From Bradyrhizobium sp. MOS002 (lineage in GTDB: Bacteria > Pseudomonadota > Alphaproteobacteria > Rhizobiales > Xanthobacteraceae), in NCBI RefSeq assembly GCF_003020115.1, contig NZ_PYFX01000024.1:1-64000 (forward strand): a DNA stretch of 64,000 nucleotides, written 5' to 3'. Below, in pieces: positions 51,980 to 60,679 of this stretch (position 1 is the first letter of the stretch; every line of letters starts with the position of its first letter). The position numbers and the translations under genes were made by a program. Under the pieces are notes generated by a model. The model had not been told where the DNA came from, made no database searches, and saw only the letters and a program-made list of their open reading frames with translations.

Positions 51980-52807
51980 ATGGACTTGAATACCATCACA
52001 GCGGTCGCCCATCCGCAAACGCGCGCGCAGCTGCCCGTTTGGACGCCAGGTGATGCTTGGCTCGCGGGCGGCACCTGGCTGTTCTCGGAGCCGCAAGTTC
52101 ACCTCACTCGGCTCATCGATCTCACCGACCTCAAATGGCCGGCGCTGACGGTCACCGAGAGCCATTTCAGCATCGCAGCCACCTGCACCGTTGCGCAGCT
52201 TGATGGATTCGTCTGCCCACCCGACTGGTTCGCGGCGCCGCTGATCAACCAGTGCTGCCGCGCCTTCCTTGCTTCGTTCAAGATCTGGAAGACGGCGACC
52301 GTCGGCGGCAATCTCTGCATGTCGCTTCCAGCGGGACCGATGATCTCGCTCACTGCCGCGCTGGAGGGCATCTGCACCATCTGGAAGGCCGGCGGCGGCG
52401 AACAGACGATGCCCGTCGTCGACTTCGTCACCGGCAACCAGAGCAACCTTCTGGCGCCGGGTGACCTGCTCCGGCAGATCGATATTCCGATCGCCGCGCT
52501 GAAGCGTCGTACGGTCTTTCGCCATATCTCGCTGGCGCCGGTCGGCCGTTCGGCGGCGCTCCTGATCGGCAGTCTGGATGCCGATGGCACGCTGACGCTC
52601 ACGGTCACCGCATCGACGGTACGGCCGGTCCGGCTATCCTTCGCCCAGCCGCCCGACGCGAAAGCGCTTCGCGAGGCCATCGCGCAGCAGATCCCAGACG
52701 ATCTGTACCACACCGACATCCACGGCAAGCCGCTCTGGCGCAAGCACATGACACTGCGGCTTGCCGAAGAGATTCGCGACGAACTCCTCGGAGCACCGTC
52801 GTCATGA
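51980..52807 (+). CDS. FAD-binding subunit of a xanthine-dehydrogenase-type molybdenum hydroxylase
   Basis: The 275-residue protein is the medium FAD subunit. It has the segment AGGTWLFSEPQ near residue 33 and TATVGGNLCMSLPAGPM near 112, both typical FAD contacts, and the CO-dehydrogenase flavin domain at the end. It corresponds to E. coli YgfM in size and context. The stop overlaps the next start by four bases (ATGA), so the two subunits are co-translated. Confidence 0.88.
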   Translation: MDLNTITAVAHPQTRAQLPVWTPGDAWLAGGTWLFSEPQVHLTRLIDLTDLKWPALTVTESHFSIAATCTVAQLDGFVCPPDWFAAPLINQCCRAFLASFKIWKTATVGGNLCMSLPAGPMISLTAALEGICTIWKAGGGEQTMPVVDFVTGNQSNLLAPGDLLRQIDIPIAALKRRTVFRHISLAPVGRSAALLIGSLDADGTLTLTVTASTVRPVRLSFAQPPDAKALREAIAQQIPDDLYHTDIHGKPLWRKHMTLRLAEEIRDELLGAPSS

Positions 52808-55527
52808 GCTTCGAGGTCAACGGTACGACGTTTCCGCAGGAGCCACGCGCCGGCCAGTGCCTGCGCACGTTCCTGCGCGAGCTCGGCCATTTCGGCGTGA
52901 AGAAGGGCTGCGACGCCGGCGATTGCGGCGCCTGCACCGTGCTGCTGGACGGCGAGCCAGTGCATAGCTGCCTGATCCCGGCCTTCCGTGCCGAGGGGCG
53001 CGCCGTCACCACGATCGAAGGTCTGGGCGGAGACAGCGGCGCGCATCCGATGCAGCAGGCTTTCCTCGCTGCGCAGGGCTTTCAATGCGGCTTCTGCACC
53101 GCCGGCATGATCCTGACCTGCGCCTCGCTGAACCAGGCGCAGCGTACCGATCTCGGCGTGGCGCTGAAGGGCAATATCTGCCGCTGCACCGGGTATCGTT
53201 CGATCGAGGATGCGTTGCTCGGCAAGACCAATATCGAGGAGAGCGTCGAGGCCGGCGCCGCATTCGGCCGCAGCCTGCCGGCGCCGGCGGGCCCCGATGT
53301 CGTGCGCGGCAAGGCGCGCTACACGTTCGACACGCAGATCGACGGCCTGCTGCATATCAAGCTGCTCCGTTCACCCCACGCCCACGCCAGGATCGTCGCG
53401 ATCGACGCGTCGGAAGCGTTCAGCGTTCCCGGCGTGCACGCGGTGCTGACGCATGAGGATGCGCCAACTACTCTGATGTCGACCGCGCGGCATGAGAAGG
53501 ACTGGATGGATCCCGAGGACACCCGTGTCCTCGACGACATCGTCCGCTTCATCGGCCAGAAGGTCGCCGCCGTCGTCGCGGACAGCGAAGCCGCCGCCGA
53601 GAACGCGTGCCGCCGGCTGAAGGTCGACTACGAGGTCCTGCCTGCGCTGATCGATCCGGAGCAGGCGATGGCGCCGGGCGCACCCGTCATTCATCCCGAA
53701 CGCACCACCGCGAACCGGATCGCCGACGCCCAGCGCAACCTCGCCGCGGAGACACATGGCGAATTCGGCGACGTGGCGGCTGCGCTCGCGACATCCGCCG
53801 TCACCTTCGAGGGCACTTTCCACAGTCACCGTGTGCAGCATGCCGCACTGGAGACCCATGGCGGCCTGGCCTGGCTCGATGCTTCCGGCGTGCTCAATGT
53901 GCGCACCTCGACGCAGGTGCCGTTCCTGACCCGGCGCGCGCTGTCTGATATCTTCGAGCTTCCCATGGACAAGGTCCGCGTGTTCTGCGAGCGCGTCGGC
54001 GGCGGCTTTGGCGGCAAGCAAGAGATGTTCGTCGAGGACATTCTGGCGCTCGCCGCGCTCAAGACCGGGCGGCCGGTGAAGCTGGAGCTCACCCGCGAGG
54101 AGCAGTTCATCGCAACCTCGACGCGACATCCGATGCGGGTCCACGTCAAGGCTGGAGCCGATGCGGACGGCAGGCTCACCGCGCTTCAGCTCGACGTGCT
54201 CTCCAACACCGGCGCCTACGGCAATCACGCCGGCCCCGTGATGTTCCACTCGCTGGCCGAGTCCATCGCCGTCTACAATTGCCCGAACAAGCGGGTCGAC
54301 GGCTACGCCGTCTACACCAACACCGTGCCGGCAGGCGCGTTTCGCGGATATGGCTTGCCGCAAACACTGATCGCGGTCGAGGCCGCGATCGACGAGCTGG
54401 CCAAGCAGCTCGGCATCAGCCCTTACGAGATGCGCCGGCGCAACGTCGTCAAGCCCGGCGACCCCATGCTGTCGCCGCCGCCGTCGGAATTTCACGACGT
54501 GCACTACGGCTCCTACGGGCTGGACCAATGCCTCGACCTCGTCGAGCGCGCGATGCAGGCTGATGGTCCGCAGCCGGACCTGTCGCCGGAGTGGCTGATC
54601 GGCGACGGCGTCGCCCTGACCATGATCGACACGGTACCCCCGGCGGGCCATCTGGCGGATGCAATGGTCGCGCTCAACGACGACGCCAGCTTCGACCTCA
54701 CCGTCGGCACCGCGGAATTCGGCAACGGCACCAGCACCGTGCACCGGCAGATCGCAGCGACGACGCTTGCGACCACCGTCGACCGGATCCGCCTGCGCCA
54801 GTCCGACACCGCCCATGGCGGCCACGACACCGGCGCCTATGGCAGCGCCGGCATGTTCGTCGCCGGCAAGGCGACCCATGCGGCAGCCGTGCAGCTTGCG
54901 ACCGAGCTGAAGGCGGCCGCTGCCGGCGCATGGCTCTGCGACGTCGGGAGCTGCACGCTCGAGAGCGAGGCCGTCGTCAGCGGCGTGCGGCGGATGTCCT
55001 TTGCGGAGTTGGCCAAGCTCGCGCGCGAACGCGGACAGCCGTTCGCCGGCGCCGGCAATTCCGGCGGCACGCCGCGTTCGGTCGGCTTCAACGTGCAGGG
55101 CTTTCGCGTCGCCGTGAACAAGGGCACCGGCGAGCTCCGGATTCTCAGGAGCGTGCATGCGGCGGACGCCGGCGTCGTCGCCAATCCCATGCAATGCCGC
55201 GGTCAGGTCGAAGGCGGTGTCGCGCAGGCGCTCGGTGCCGCGCTCTACGAGGAGATGGTGATCGACGCGGACGGCCGCGTCACCAACCCCAAATTCCGCG
55301 ACTACCATCTGCCCTCCTTCGCCGACGTGCCCCGCACCGAGGTCTTCTTCGCCGAGACGTCCGACACGATCGGACCGTTGGGTGCGAAGTCGATGAGCGA
55401 GAGCCCGTACAATCCGGTCGCGGCCGCACTCGGCAATGCGATCGCGGATGCCACCGGCATCCGATTCACCGCACCACCCTTCAAGCCGGACCGGCTGTTT
55501 CCCGCACTGCACGACAAGTTTGGCTAG
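52804..55527 (+). CDS. Fused [2Fe-2S]-molybdopterin subunit of a xanthine/hypoxanthine oxidoreductase (XdhD-like)
   Basis: The 907-residue protein joins a ferredoxin-type domain (Cys36, 41, 44, 56) and an alpha-helical [2Fe-2S] domain (Cys95, 98, 126, 128) to a large molybdopterin domain from about residue 165, with GGGFGGKQEMF and the terminal GAKSMSESPYNPVAAA (active-site Glu region). It would hydroxylate xanthine, hypoxanthine or a related base. E. coli XdhD has the same fusion. The separate FAD subunit is encoded just before it. No XdhC-type maturation factor is nearby. Confidence 0.88.
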   Translation: MSFEVNGTTFPQEPRAGQCLRTFLRELGHFGVKKGCDAGDCGACTVLLDGEPVHSCLIPAFRAEGRAVTTIEGLGGDSGAHPMQQAFLAAQGFQCGFCTAGMILTCASLNQAQRTDLGVALKGNICRCTGYRSIEDALLGKTNIEESVEAGAAFGRSLPAPAGPDVVRGKARYTFDTQIDGLLHIKLLRSPHAHARIVAIDASEAFSVPGVHAVLTHEDAPTTLMSTARHEKDWMDPEDTRVLDDIVRFIGQKVAAVVADSEAAAENACRRLKVDYEVLPALIDPEQAMAPGAPVIHPERTTANRIADAQRNLAAETHGEFGDVAAALATSAVTFEGTFHSHRVQHAALETHGGLAWLDASGVLNVRTSTQVPFLTRRALSDIFELPMDKVRVFCERVGGGFGGKQEMFVEDILALAALKTGRPVKLELTREEQFIATSTRHPMRVHVKAGADADGRLTALQLDVLSNTGAYGNHAGPVMFHSLAESIAVYNCPNKRVDGYAVYTNTVPAGAFRGYGLPQTLIAVEAAIDELAKQLGISPYEMRRRNVVKPGDPMLSPPPSEFHDVHYGSYGLDQCLDLVERAMQADGPQPDLSPEWLIGDGVALTMIDTVPPAGHLADAMVALNDDASFDLTVGTAEFGNGTSTVHRQIAATTLATTVDRIRLRQSDTAHGGHDTGAYGSAGMFVAGKATHAAAVQLATELKAAAAGAWLCDVGSCTLESEAVVSGVRRMSFAELAKLARERGQPFAGAGNSGGTPRSVGFNVQGFRVAVNKGTGELRILRSVHAADAGVVANPMQCRGQVEGGVAQALGAALYEEMVIDADGRVTNPKFRDYHLPSFADVPRTEVFFAETSDTIGPLGAKSMSESPYNPVAAALGNAIADATGIRFTAPPFKPDRLFPALHDKFG

Positions 55528-55551
55528 GCACATGTTTCGGGGGCTGTGTTC

Positions 55552-56949
55552 ATGACTAGTGAAGACCATCCCGTCGACGAGGTTTTGCCGGTCCCGCGCC
55601 TCCTTGCGCTCGGGCTCCAGCACGTGCTGGTGATGTATGCCGGCGCGGTCGCGGTGCCGCTGATCATCGGGCGCGCACTCAAGCTGCCGCCGGAGGACGT
55701 CGCCTTCCTGATCAGCGCCGATCTGTTCGCCTGCGGGCTTGCGACGCTGGTGCAATGCCTCGGCTTCCCTGGTGTCGGCATCCGCCCGCCCGTCATGATG
55801 GGCGTGACGTTCGCCTCGGTCGGCCCGATGCTGTCGATGGCCACCGCACCCGATATCGGCCTGCTCGGCATCTACGGCTCGGTGATCGCAGCCGGCCTGT
55901 TCGGCATCATCGTCGCGCCGTTCGTCAGCCGGTTGCTGCCGCTGTTTCCACCCGTCGTCACCGGCACGATCATTCTCGTCATCGGCATCTCGCTCATGCG
56001 GGTCGGCATCAACTGGGCGGGCGGCGGCCTGCCGACCGTGACGAAGATGGTCGACGGTGTCCCCGGCAGCTTCCCCAATCCTGCCTATGGCCAGTTGCAG
56101 GGACTCGGCATCTCGCTGTTCGTGCTGCTGTTCATTCTCGGCCTGATCAAATGGGGCACCGGCTTCCTCGCCAATGTCTCGGTGCTGCTCGGCATCATCG
56201 CCGGCGCGGTGCTCGCGACCGCTCTCGGAGTGATGCATTTCGACAAGGTCGCGGCGGCGTCCTGGGGCGCCATCGTGATCCCCTTCCGCTTCGGCATGCC
56301 GCAATTCCATCTGGTGCCGGTTATCACCATGTGCGTCGTCATGGTCGTCGTGATGATCGAATCGCTCGGCATGTTCCTCGCGCTCGGCGACATCACCGGC
56401 AAGACGGTCGACCGCGAAGCCCTGAGCCGGGGCCTGCGCGCCGACGGCGTCGGCACGCTGCTCGGCGGCATCTTCAACACCTTCCCGTACACGTCGTTCT
56501 CGCAGAATGTCGGCCTCGTCTCGGTCACCGGCGTGCGCTCGCGCTGGGTGACGGTCACGGGCGGCGGCATCATGCTCGTGCTCGGTCTGTTGCCGAAGCT
56601 CGCCGCGCTGGTCGAGGCCGTGCCACTGGTCGTGCTCGGCGGCGCCGGCCTCGTGATGTTCGGCATGGTCGCGGCGACGGGCGCACGCATCTTGACCTCG
56701 GTCGACTTCCGCAACAATCGCTACAATCTCTTCATCGTCGCGATCTCGATCGGCTTCGGCCTGATCCCGCTCGCCGCACCCGGATTCTTCAGGAACTTGC
56801 CGCACGATCTCCAGCCGTTGCTGGAGTCCGGCATCCTGCTCTGTGCGATCGTCTCCGTGCTGCTCAATGCTTTCTTCAACGGTGTGAGCGGAGGAGCTGC
56901 GGCGGAGGCAGACGCCGCGTCAGTCGCATCGACCGCGCAACACGTCTAG
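55552..56949 (+). CDS. NCS2-family purine (xanthine/urate) permease
   Basis: The 465-residue, roughly fourteen-segment membrane protein has the NCS2 motifs GLQHVLVMYAGAVAVPLII, MVVVMIESLGMFLALGDITG and FNTFPYTSFSQNVGLVSVTG. The Q-H and N-x-G positions fit a xanthine or uric acid:proton symporter such as XanQ or UacT. It lies 24 bases after the XdhD-like gene and is co-transcribed. ATG 55552 is preferred over GTG 55546. It overlaps the convergent uraD-uraH gene by four bases. Confidence 0.9.
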   Translation: MTSEDHPVDEVLPVPRLLALGLQHVLVMYAGAVAVPLIIGRALKLPPEDVAFLISADLFACGLATLVQCLGFPGVGIRPPVMMGVTFASVGPMLSMATAPDIGLLGIYGSVIAAGLFGIIVAPFVSRLLPLFPPVVTGTIILVIGISLMRVGINWAGGGLPTVTKMVDGVPGSFPNPAYGQLQGLGISLFVLLFILGLIKWGTGFLANVSVLLGIIAGAVLATALGVMHFDKVAAASWGAIVIPFRFGMPQFHLVPVITMCVVMVVVMIESLGMFLALGDITGKTVDREALSRGLRADGVGTLLGGIFNTFPYTSFSQNVGLVSVTGVRSRWVTVTGGGIMLVLGLLPKLAALVEAVPLVVLGGAGLVMFGMVAATGARILTSVDFRNNRYNLFIVAISIGFGLIPLAAPGFFRNLPHDLQPLLESGILLCAIVSVLLNAFFNGVSGGAAAEADAASVASTAQHV

Positions 56950-57833
56950 CTGCCGCGATAGGTCGAATAGCTCCAGGGCGTGACGAGCAGCGGCACGTGG
57001 TAATGGTTTTCCGGCTCGCTGATCGCAAAGCGCAGCGGGATCTCGTCGAGGAACGGCGGGTCGGTGAGCTGCACGTTGCGCTCGGCGTAATATTTGGCCA
57101 CGCTAAACCGGAGCTCGTAGCGGCCGATCGGCAGCGGGCGGCCGCCGATCAGCGGCTGGTCGGTGCGGCCGTCCGCATTGGTCACCGCGCGCGCAACCAC
57201 GCGGCTCTCGCCAAGGTTCGCGAGCTCGACCAGCTCGACCGCAATGCCCGGCGCAGGCTTGCCGGCGTGGTTGTCCAGCACATGGGTCGAGAGCCGGCCA
57301 TGGACCTTGAGCTTGTCATCGGCTGCGACGAGTTGATCGAGCCGCAGCGCCGAGATGCGGCCAATCTCCTCGATCGCACGTCGCGTCTCGGTCTTGGCAA
57401 TATTGCGCAACCGCGTCTCGAAATCGCGCAGCACAGAATCCTTGGTGTGACGACGCACGCAGACGATATAGGGAAAGCCGAACTTGTCGCGATAGGCATT
57501 GTTGACGCGCTCGAACGCCGCGTATTCGGCATCCGACAGCCGGTCGAGGCCGGCGCTGTTCTGCTCGTCGGTCGATTCCGCAGTGAGGCCCGCCGCGCGC
57601 TGGGTTTTGTTGGCGAGGTCCGGATGCGCGCGGATCAGCGCCAATTGCACGTCGGGTTCGGCACTCTGGATCGTCGCCATCAGCACGGCGTGCAACTGGT
57701 TGATGCCGGCGAAGGGTCGCTTCGCGGCGAGTTGCCCGGCGATCCACGGCGAATATTCAACGACGTTGGCGAGCGCGGCAACGAAATAGGCTTCATCGGC
57801 GGCATTAAGATCAGACAGCGAGATCTGCGACAT
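56946..57833 (-). CDS. uraD-uraH: Bifunctional OHCU decarboxylase / 5-hydroxyisourate hydrolase
   Basis: The 295-residue protein fuses two steps of urate breakdown. Residues about 1-170 are UraD (2-oxo-4-hydroxy-4-carboxy-5-ureidoimidazoline decarboxylase), with catalytic His70 in RAHPDLA. Residues about 180-295 are UraH (transthyretin-like hydrolase), with LSTHVLDNHAGKPAPG and the terminal YRGS. The natural order of reactions is UraH then UraD. The urate-oxidising enzyme that makes its substrate is not in the window. It precedes no gap: puuE starts upstream on the same strand. Confidence 0.95.
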   Translation of the reverse strand: MSQISLSDLNAADEAYFVAALANVVEYSPWIAGQLAAKRPFAGINQLHAVLMATIQSAEPDVQLALIRAHPDLANKTQRAAGLTAESTDEQNSAGLDRLSDAEYAAFERVNNAYRDKFGFPYIVCVRRHTKDSVLRDFETRLRNIAKTETRRAIEEIGRISALRLDQLVAADDKLKVHGRLSTHVLDNHAGKPAPGIAVELVELANLGESRVVARAVTNADGRTDQPLIGGRPLPIGRYELRFSVAKYYAERNVQLTDPPFLDEIPLRFAISEPENHYHVPLLVTPWSYSTYRGS

Positions 57834-57838
57834 CGTCC

Positions 57839-58774
57839 TTATCCGATCTCGAATGCGTCGGCCGCAAGGTGCGCGAGCTTGTCGTGCCAATGCTGGGCGA
57901 TCTGCAACCGCGTGGGCACCCAGACGCGCTCGTGCTTGCCGATGTGGTCGAGGAAGCGGATCAGCCCCGCCGCGCGGCCGGGGCGGCCGGCGAGACGACA
58001 GTGCAGGCCGACCGACATCATCTTCGGCGCGCTCTCGCCTTCGGCATAGAGCACGTCGAAGGCATCCTTCAGATAGGTGAAGAACTGCTCGCCTTCGGCA
58101 AAGCCTTGCGGATTGATGAAGCGCATATCGTTGGCGTCAAGCGTATAGGGAATGACGAGCTGCTTGCCGCTCGCGCCCTTGACCCAATAGGGCAGATCGT
58201 CGGCATAGGAGTCGCAGAGATAGAGGAAGCCGCCCTCCTCCATCAACAGACGGTTGGTGTTGATCGAGGAGCGCCCGGTGTACCAACCGAGCGGCCGCGA
58301 GCCGGTCGCCGCGGTGTGGACGCGGATCGCTTCCGCGATCTCCGCGCGCTCCTGCGTCTCGGTCATGTCCTTGTGCTCGATCCACTTCAGGCTGTGGCTG
58401 GCGATGTCCCAGCCCGCCTCCTTCATGGCAGCAACGATTTCCGGATTGCGCTTCAGCGCAGTGGCGACACCGAACACGGTGGTCGGCCACTTCCGCTCTC
58501 TGAACAACCGCCACAGCCGCCAGAACCCTGCGCGCGAGCCATATTCGAACATCGACTCGATATTGGCGTGGCGCTGGCCGGGCCAAGGCTGTGCGCCGAG
58601 CACGTCGGATAGGAATGCTTCCGAGGCCGGGTCGCCATGCAGGATGTTGTTTTCGCTGCCCTCCTCGAAATTGACGACGAATTGCACCGCGACCCGCGCA
58701 TTGCCGGGCCATTGCGGATGCGGCGGGTTGCGGCCGTAACCGCGGAGATCGCGCGGGTAGCGGGTACCAGTCAC
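57839..58774 (-). CDS. puuE: Allantoinase, PuuE type
   Basis: The 311-residue protein is a metal-independent allantoinase of the polysaccharide-deacetylase (NodB) fold: RYPRDLRGYGRNPPHPQWPG, VNFEEGSENNILHGD and SHSLKWIEHKDMTETQERAE. It opens allantoin to allantoate. GTG at 58774 follows directly on the stop of the DUF3830 gene, and its stop is six bases before the uraD-uraH start, so the three genes form an operon. Confidence 0.95.
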   Translation of the reverse strand: MTGTRYPRDLRGYGRNPPHPQWPGNARVAVQFVVNFEEGSENNILHGDPASEAFLSDVLGAQPWPGQRHANIESMFEYGSRAGFWRLWRLFRERKWPTTVFGVATALKRNPEIVAAMKEAGWDIASHSLKWIEHKDMTETQERAEIAEAIRVHTAATGSRPLGWYTGRSSINTNRLLMEEGGFLYLCDSYADDLPYWVKGASGKQLVIPYTLDANDMRFINPQGFAEGEQFFTYLKDAFDVLYAEGESAPKMMSVGLHCRLAGRPGRAAGLIRFLDHIGKHERVWVPTRLQIAQHWHDKLAHLAADAFEIG

Positions 58775-59188
58775 TCAGACTTCCTCGAAGCGGATCGGCA
58801 GCGCGCCCTTCCACAGCACGCTCTTGCCGAGCGTCGCCAGATTCTCCAGGCCGGAGGTCAGCGTGATGAAATGGTTGCCGGCGAGCTGGCCCATCTTGCT
58901 CGCGAAGTGCACGCCGCCATAGGCCATCAGGATCTCGGTCTCGCTGATGCCGCCGGGATAGAGGATGATCTGTCCGGGCGCGGGATAGCTGGTGTGGTTC
59001 TCGTAGCCGACACCGAAATCGAGGTCGCCGAGCGGCATCCACACGCCCTCGCCGCTCCAGCGCACGTGGATGATGTGACTTTCGAACGGCAGCGCCTTGC
59101 GGAACGCGGCGACAGTCTTGGGCGCCGCTTGCTCCTCGAAACGGGCATCGAAGGTGAAGTCGCCGGCGCGGATAACGAGTTTGGTCAT
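58775..59188 (-). CDS. DUF3830 family cyclophilin-like protein
   Basis: The 137-residue product reads MTKLVIRAGDFTFDARFEEQ, then a cyclophilin-like barrel including GVGYENHTSYPAPGQIILYP and KMGQLAGNHF. DUF3830 proteins accompany allantoin and hydantoin catabolism genes in many alphaproteobacteria, but the reaction is unknown to me. AGAGAGATGAG lies before the ATG at 59188. It is the first gene of the DUF3830-puuE-uraDH operon. Confidence 0.85.
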   Translation of the reverse strand: MTKLVIRAGDFTFDARFEEQAAPKTVAAFRKALPFESHIIHVRWSGEGVWMPLGDLDFGVGYENHTSYPAPGQIILYPGGISETEILMAYGGVHFASKMGQLAGNHFITLTSGLENLATLGKSVLWKGALPIRFEEV

Positions 59189-59234
59189 CTCATCTCTCTG
59201 GATCGGGGGCGGTGGCCCCACGGGGAATTTTCAG

Positions 59235-59249
59235 GCAAAGAGCATTCCA
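59235..59249 (-). promoter_or_regulatory. Sigma-54-like promoter of the DUF3830-puuE-uraDH operon
   Basis: On the minus strand TGGAAT-GCTCT-TTGC has the invariant GG and GC at the right distance and a perfect TTGC; three bases of the -24 element deviate. Its start site would be about 36 bases before the ATG at 59188. Support comes mainly from the better matches elsewhere in the cluster. Confidence 0.45.
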
Positions 59250-59287
59250 TCGGGCTGCGCGCAAGGGGCGCGGCAAGTCACCTCAAG

Positions 59288-59566
59288 TCACCTGCGGTCG
59301 TAGGACCAGCCGAAAACGCCACTCCGCCGCGTCTCCGGCTCCGGCTCGGCGGCGGGCTGCGGCGCCTCCCTCAGTTCCGCCTGCGGCGGCGGGGGCGGCA
59401 CCGGCAGGATCTCGCATTTCATGGAGTAGACCAGCTTGCCGTCCGCGGTCCGCCCGATCGGCGTGCAGGGGTCCGGACGCGCCGCCGATGTTTTTGGGGT
59501 CAGCTTGACCTGCGCCACGGCCGGCGAGGCGATCAGCAGAAGGACCAGCAGATATTTCGACATCAT
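59288..59566 (-). CDS. Small secreted proline-rich protein
   Basis: The 92-residue protein has a signal peptide (MMSKYLLVLLLIASPAVAQ), two cysteines in the mature part (DPCTPIG and MKCEILP) and a Pro/Glu-rich tail with PVPPPPPQ. It is probably periplasmic. ATG 59563 would be an equally good start. Function unknown. Confidence 0.7.
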   Translation of the reverse strand: MMSKYLLVLLLIASPAVAQVKLTPKTSAARPDPCTPIGRTADGKLVYSMKCEILPVPPPPPQAELREAPQPAAEPEPETRRSGVFGWSYDRR

Positions 59567-59790
59567 TGTCGCCTGAAAACCAATTTGGCCCATTCAACCG
59601 GATTGCGCAGGTCAAGTCCATCGAGGCTACGGGCACGATTGCCGAATATTTAGCCGAGGCTAGAAAATTGGCTCGCCCCAATGTGATGTCGCGAGCGCTG
59701 ATATCGGCTGGGCGCGTCGCCATGTCAGCCGCGACGGCGAACACACAAAACACATCCCACAGCCGGGCGTCGTCACGGGAGAAAGAAACG

Positions 59791-60015
59791 ATGCAAAAGA
59801 CTTTCATCATCCTCGGCGCGACGCTGATTGCCGCCGCCACCATCCAGACCGCCGCGGCGAACGACCGCCGTCATGTCCGCAAGGCGCAGCCCGTTCCCGC
59901 CCCCATCACCCAGTCGGTGCGCGACTCCAACGCCGCGCTCTGGCCATCACAGTCGACCGAGCCCGACTGGTCGCGCTATTCCAACGGCGCGATGTCTGCA
60001 CCAGCGGGACGGTGA
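59791..60015 (+). CDS. Small exported hypothetical protein
   Basis: The 74-residue product has a signal peptide (MQKTFIILGATLIAAATIQT, cut near AAAND) and a short polar mature part ending DWSRYSNGAMSAPAGR. GGGAGAAAG precedes the ATG. I do not recognise the family. Confidence 0.65.
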   Translation: MQKTFIILGATLIAAATIQTAAANDRRHVRKAQPVPAPITQSVRDSNAALWPSQSTEPDWSRYSNGAMSAPAGR

Positions 60016-60056
60016 TGCCGGAAGCCTAGCGCGAGAGAGCGAAACTGCCTCCACAT

Positions 60057-60150
60057 CGTCATTACGAGAAGCCCTTGCGACGAAGCAATCCAGACTATTT
60101 GCATCGATGCATTTCTGGATTTCTTCGCTGCGCTCGCAATGACGGAGTAA
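60057..60150. repeat. Rhizobial extragenic palindromic repeat, type 1
   Basis: CGTCATTACGAGAAG at one end and CTCGCAATGACGGAG at the other flank CAATCCAGA and TCTGGATT arms, forming a long imperfect palindrome with a central GCATCGATGC. From memory this is the common Bradyrhizobium intergenic repeat. It does not code for protein. Confidence 0.75.
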
Positions 60151-60172
60151 TGGGCAATGGCGTCGTCCTCCA

Positions 60173-60283
60173 ATGTCATTCCCCGCGAAGGCGGGGAATC
60201 CAGTACGCCGTGGCGTCTCGGTTCGAAAACGACCGCTACTGGAATACTGGATCGCCCGGTCAAGCCGGGCGATGACAGCGAGC
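60173..60283. repeat. Rhizobial extragenic palindromic repeat, type 2
   Basis: TGTCATTCCCCGCGAAGG, a short stem CCCCGC/GCGGGG, then TACTGGATCGCCCGG and CCGGGCGATGACAGCG make a composite of two hairpins. I recall the same element in many Bradyrhizobium and Rhodopseudomonas intergenic regions. Open frames across it are not believed to be genes. Confidence 0.75.
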
Positions 60284-60289
60284 GTGTGG

Positions 60290-60515
60290 ACGCAGACACG
60301 CCTTCTCCTTCTCGCGGCGCAATTCGCCCGAGCTTTGCTTCGTCGCTTCACTCTCAAATCCAAGAGGGCGCAGGGAAGGCTGGGTGCTGACCTCGCACCC
60401 GCGGTCCGCTGCGCGAAAAGCACACGCAGGAAAACCGCACAGCAGCATACAGGTGGTGCCAATCACTCGGCCTTCCCTGCGCGAGGGAAGGCACAAGAGC
60501 AAATATTGTAGAGTT
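60290..60515. repeat. Rhizobial intergenic repeat, type 3
   Basis: A third element follows directly, with CAATTCGCCCGAGCTTTGC, AGGGCGCAGGGAAGGC, a CGGTCCGCTGCGCGAAAAG run, and a closing hairpin CCTTCCCTGCGCGAGGGAAGG-like. From memory this also recurs in Bradyrhizobium genomes and gives rise to spurious gene calls. The 60016-60679 gap holds no other feature. Confidence 0.65.
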
Positions 60516-60679
60516 TTCAATGGGATGACTTCAGTGTGTCTACATTTATGTCGCGATCCGAAGGGCCACAAGCAAAGCCGGCTTATATAAATTCCTGTGG
60601 AGCCCGGTGGAGTTTAACCCGGCTCTTGCGTACCCACCGGTTCCGCAGCGATACAGACGAATCGTCTATCATCTGACCC

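Noticed and set aside
53371..56805. 1144-codon open frame on the minus strand
   Set aside because: It is the antisense of the XdhD-like and NCS2 genes, both of which are clear families. Its composition is the usual low-complexity shadow of high-GC coding DNA.
60173..60590. Several open frames of 66-112 codons
   Set aside because: They lie within extragenic repeats and show no ribosome site or domain.
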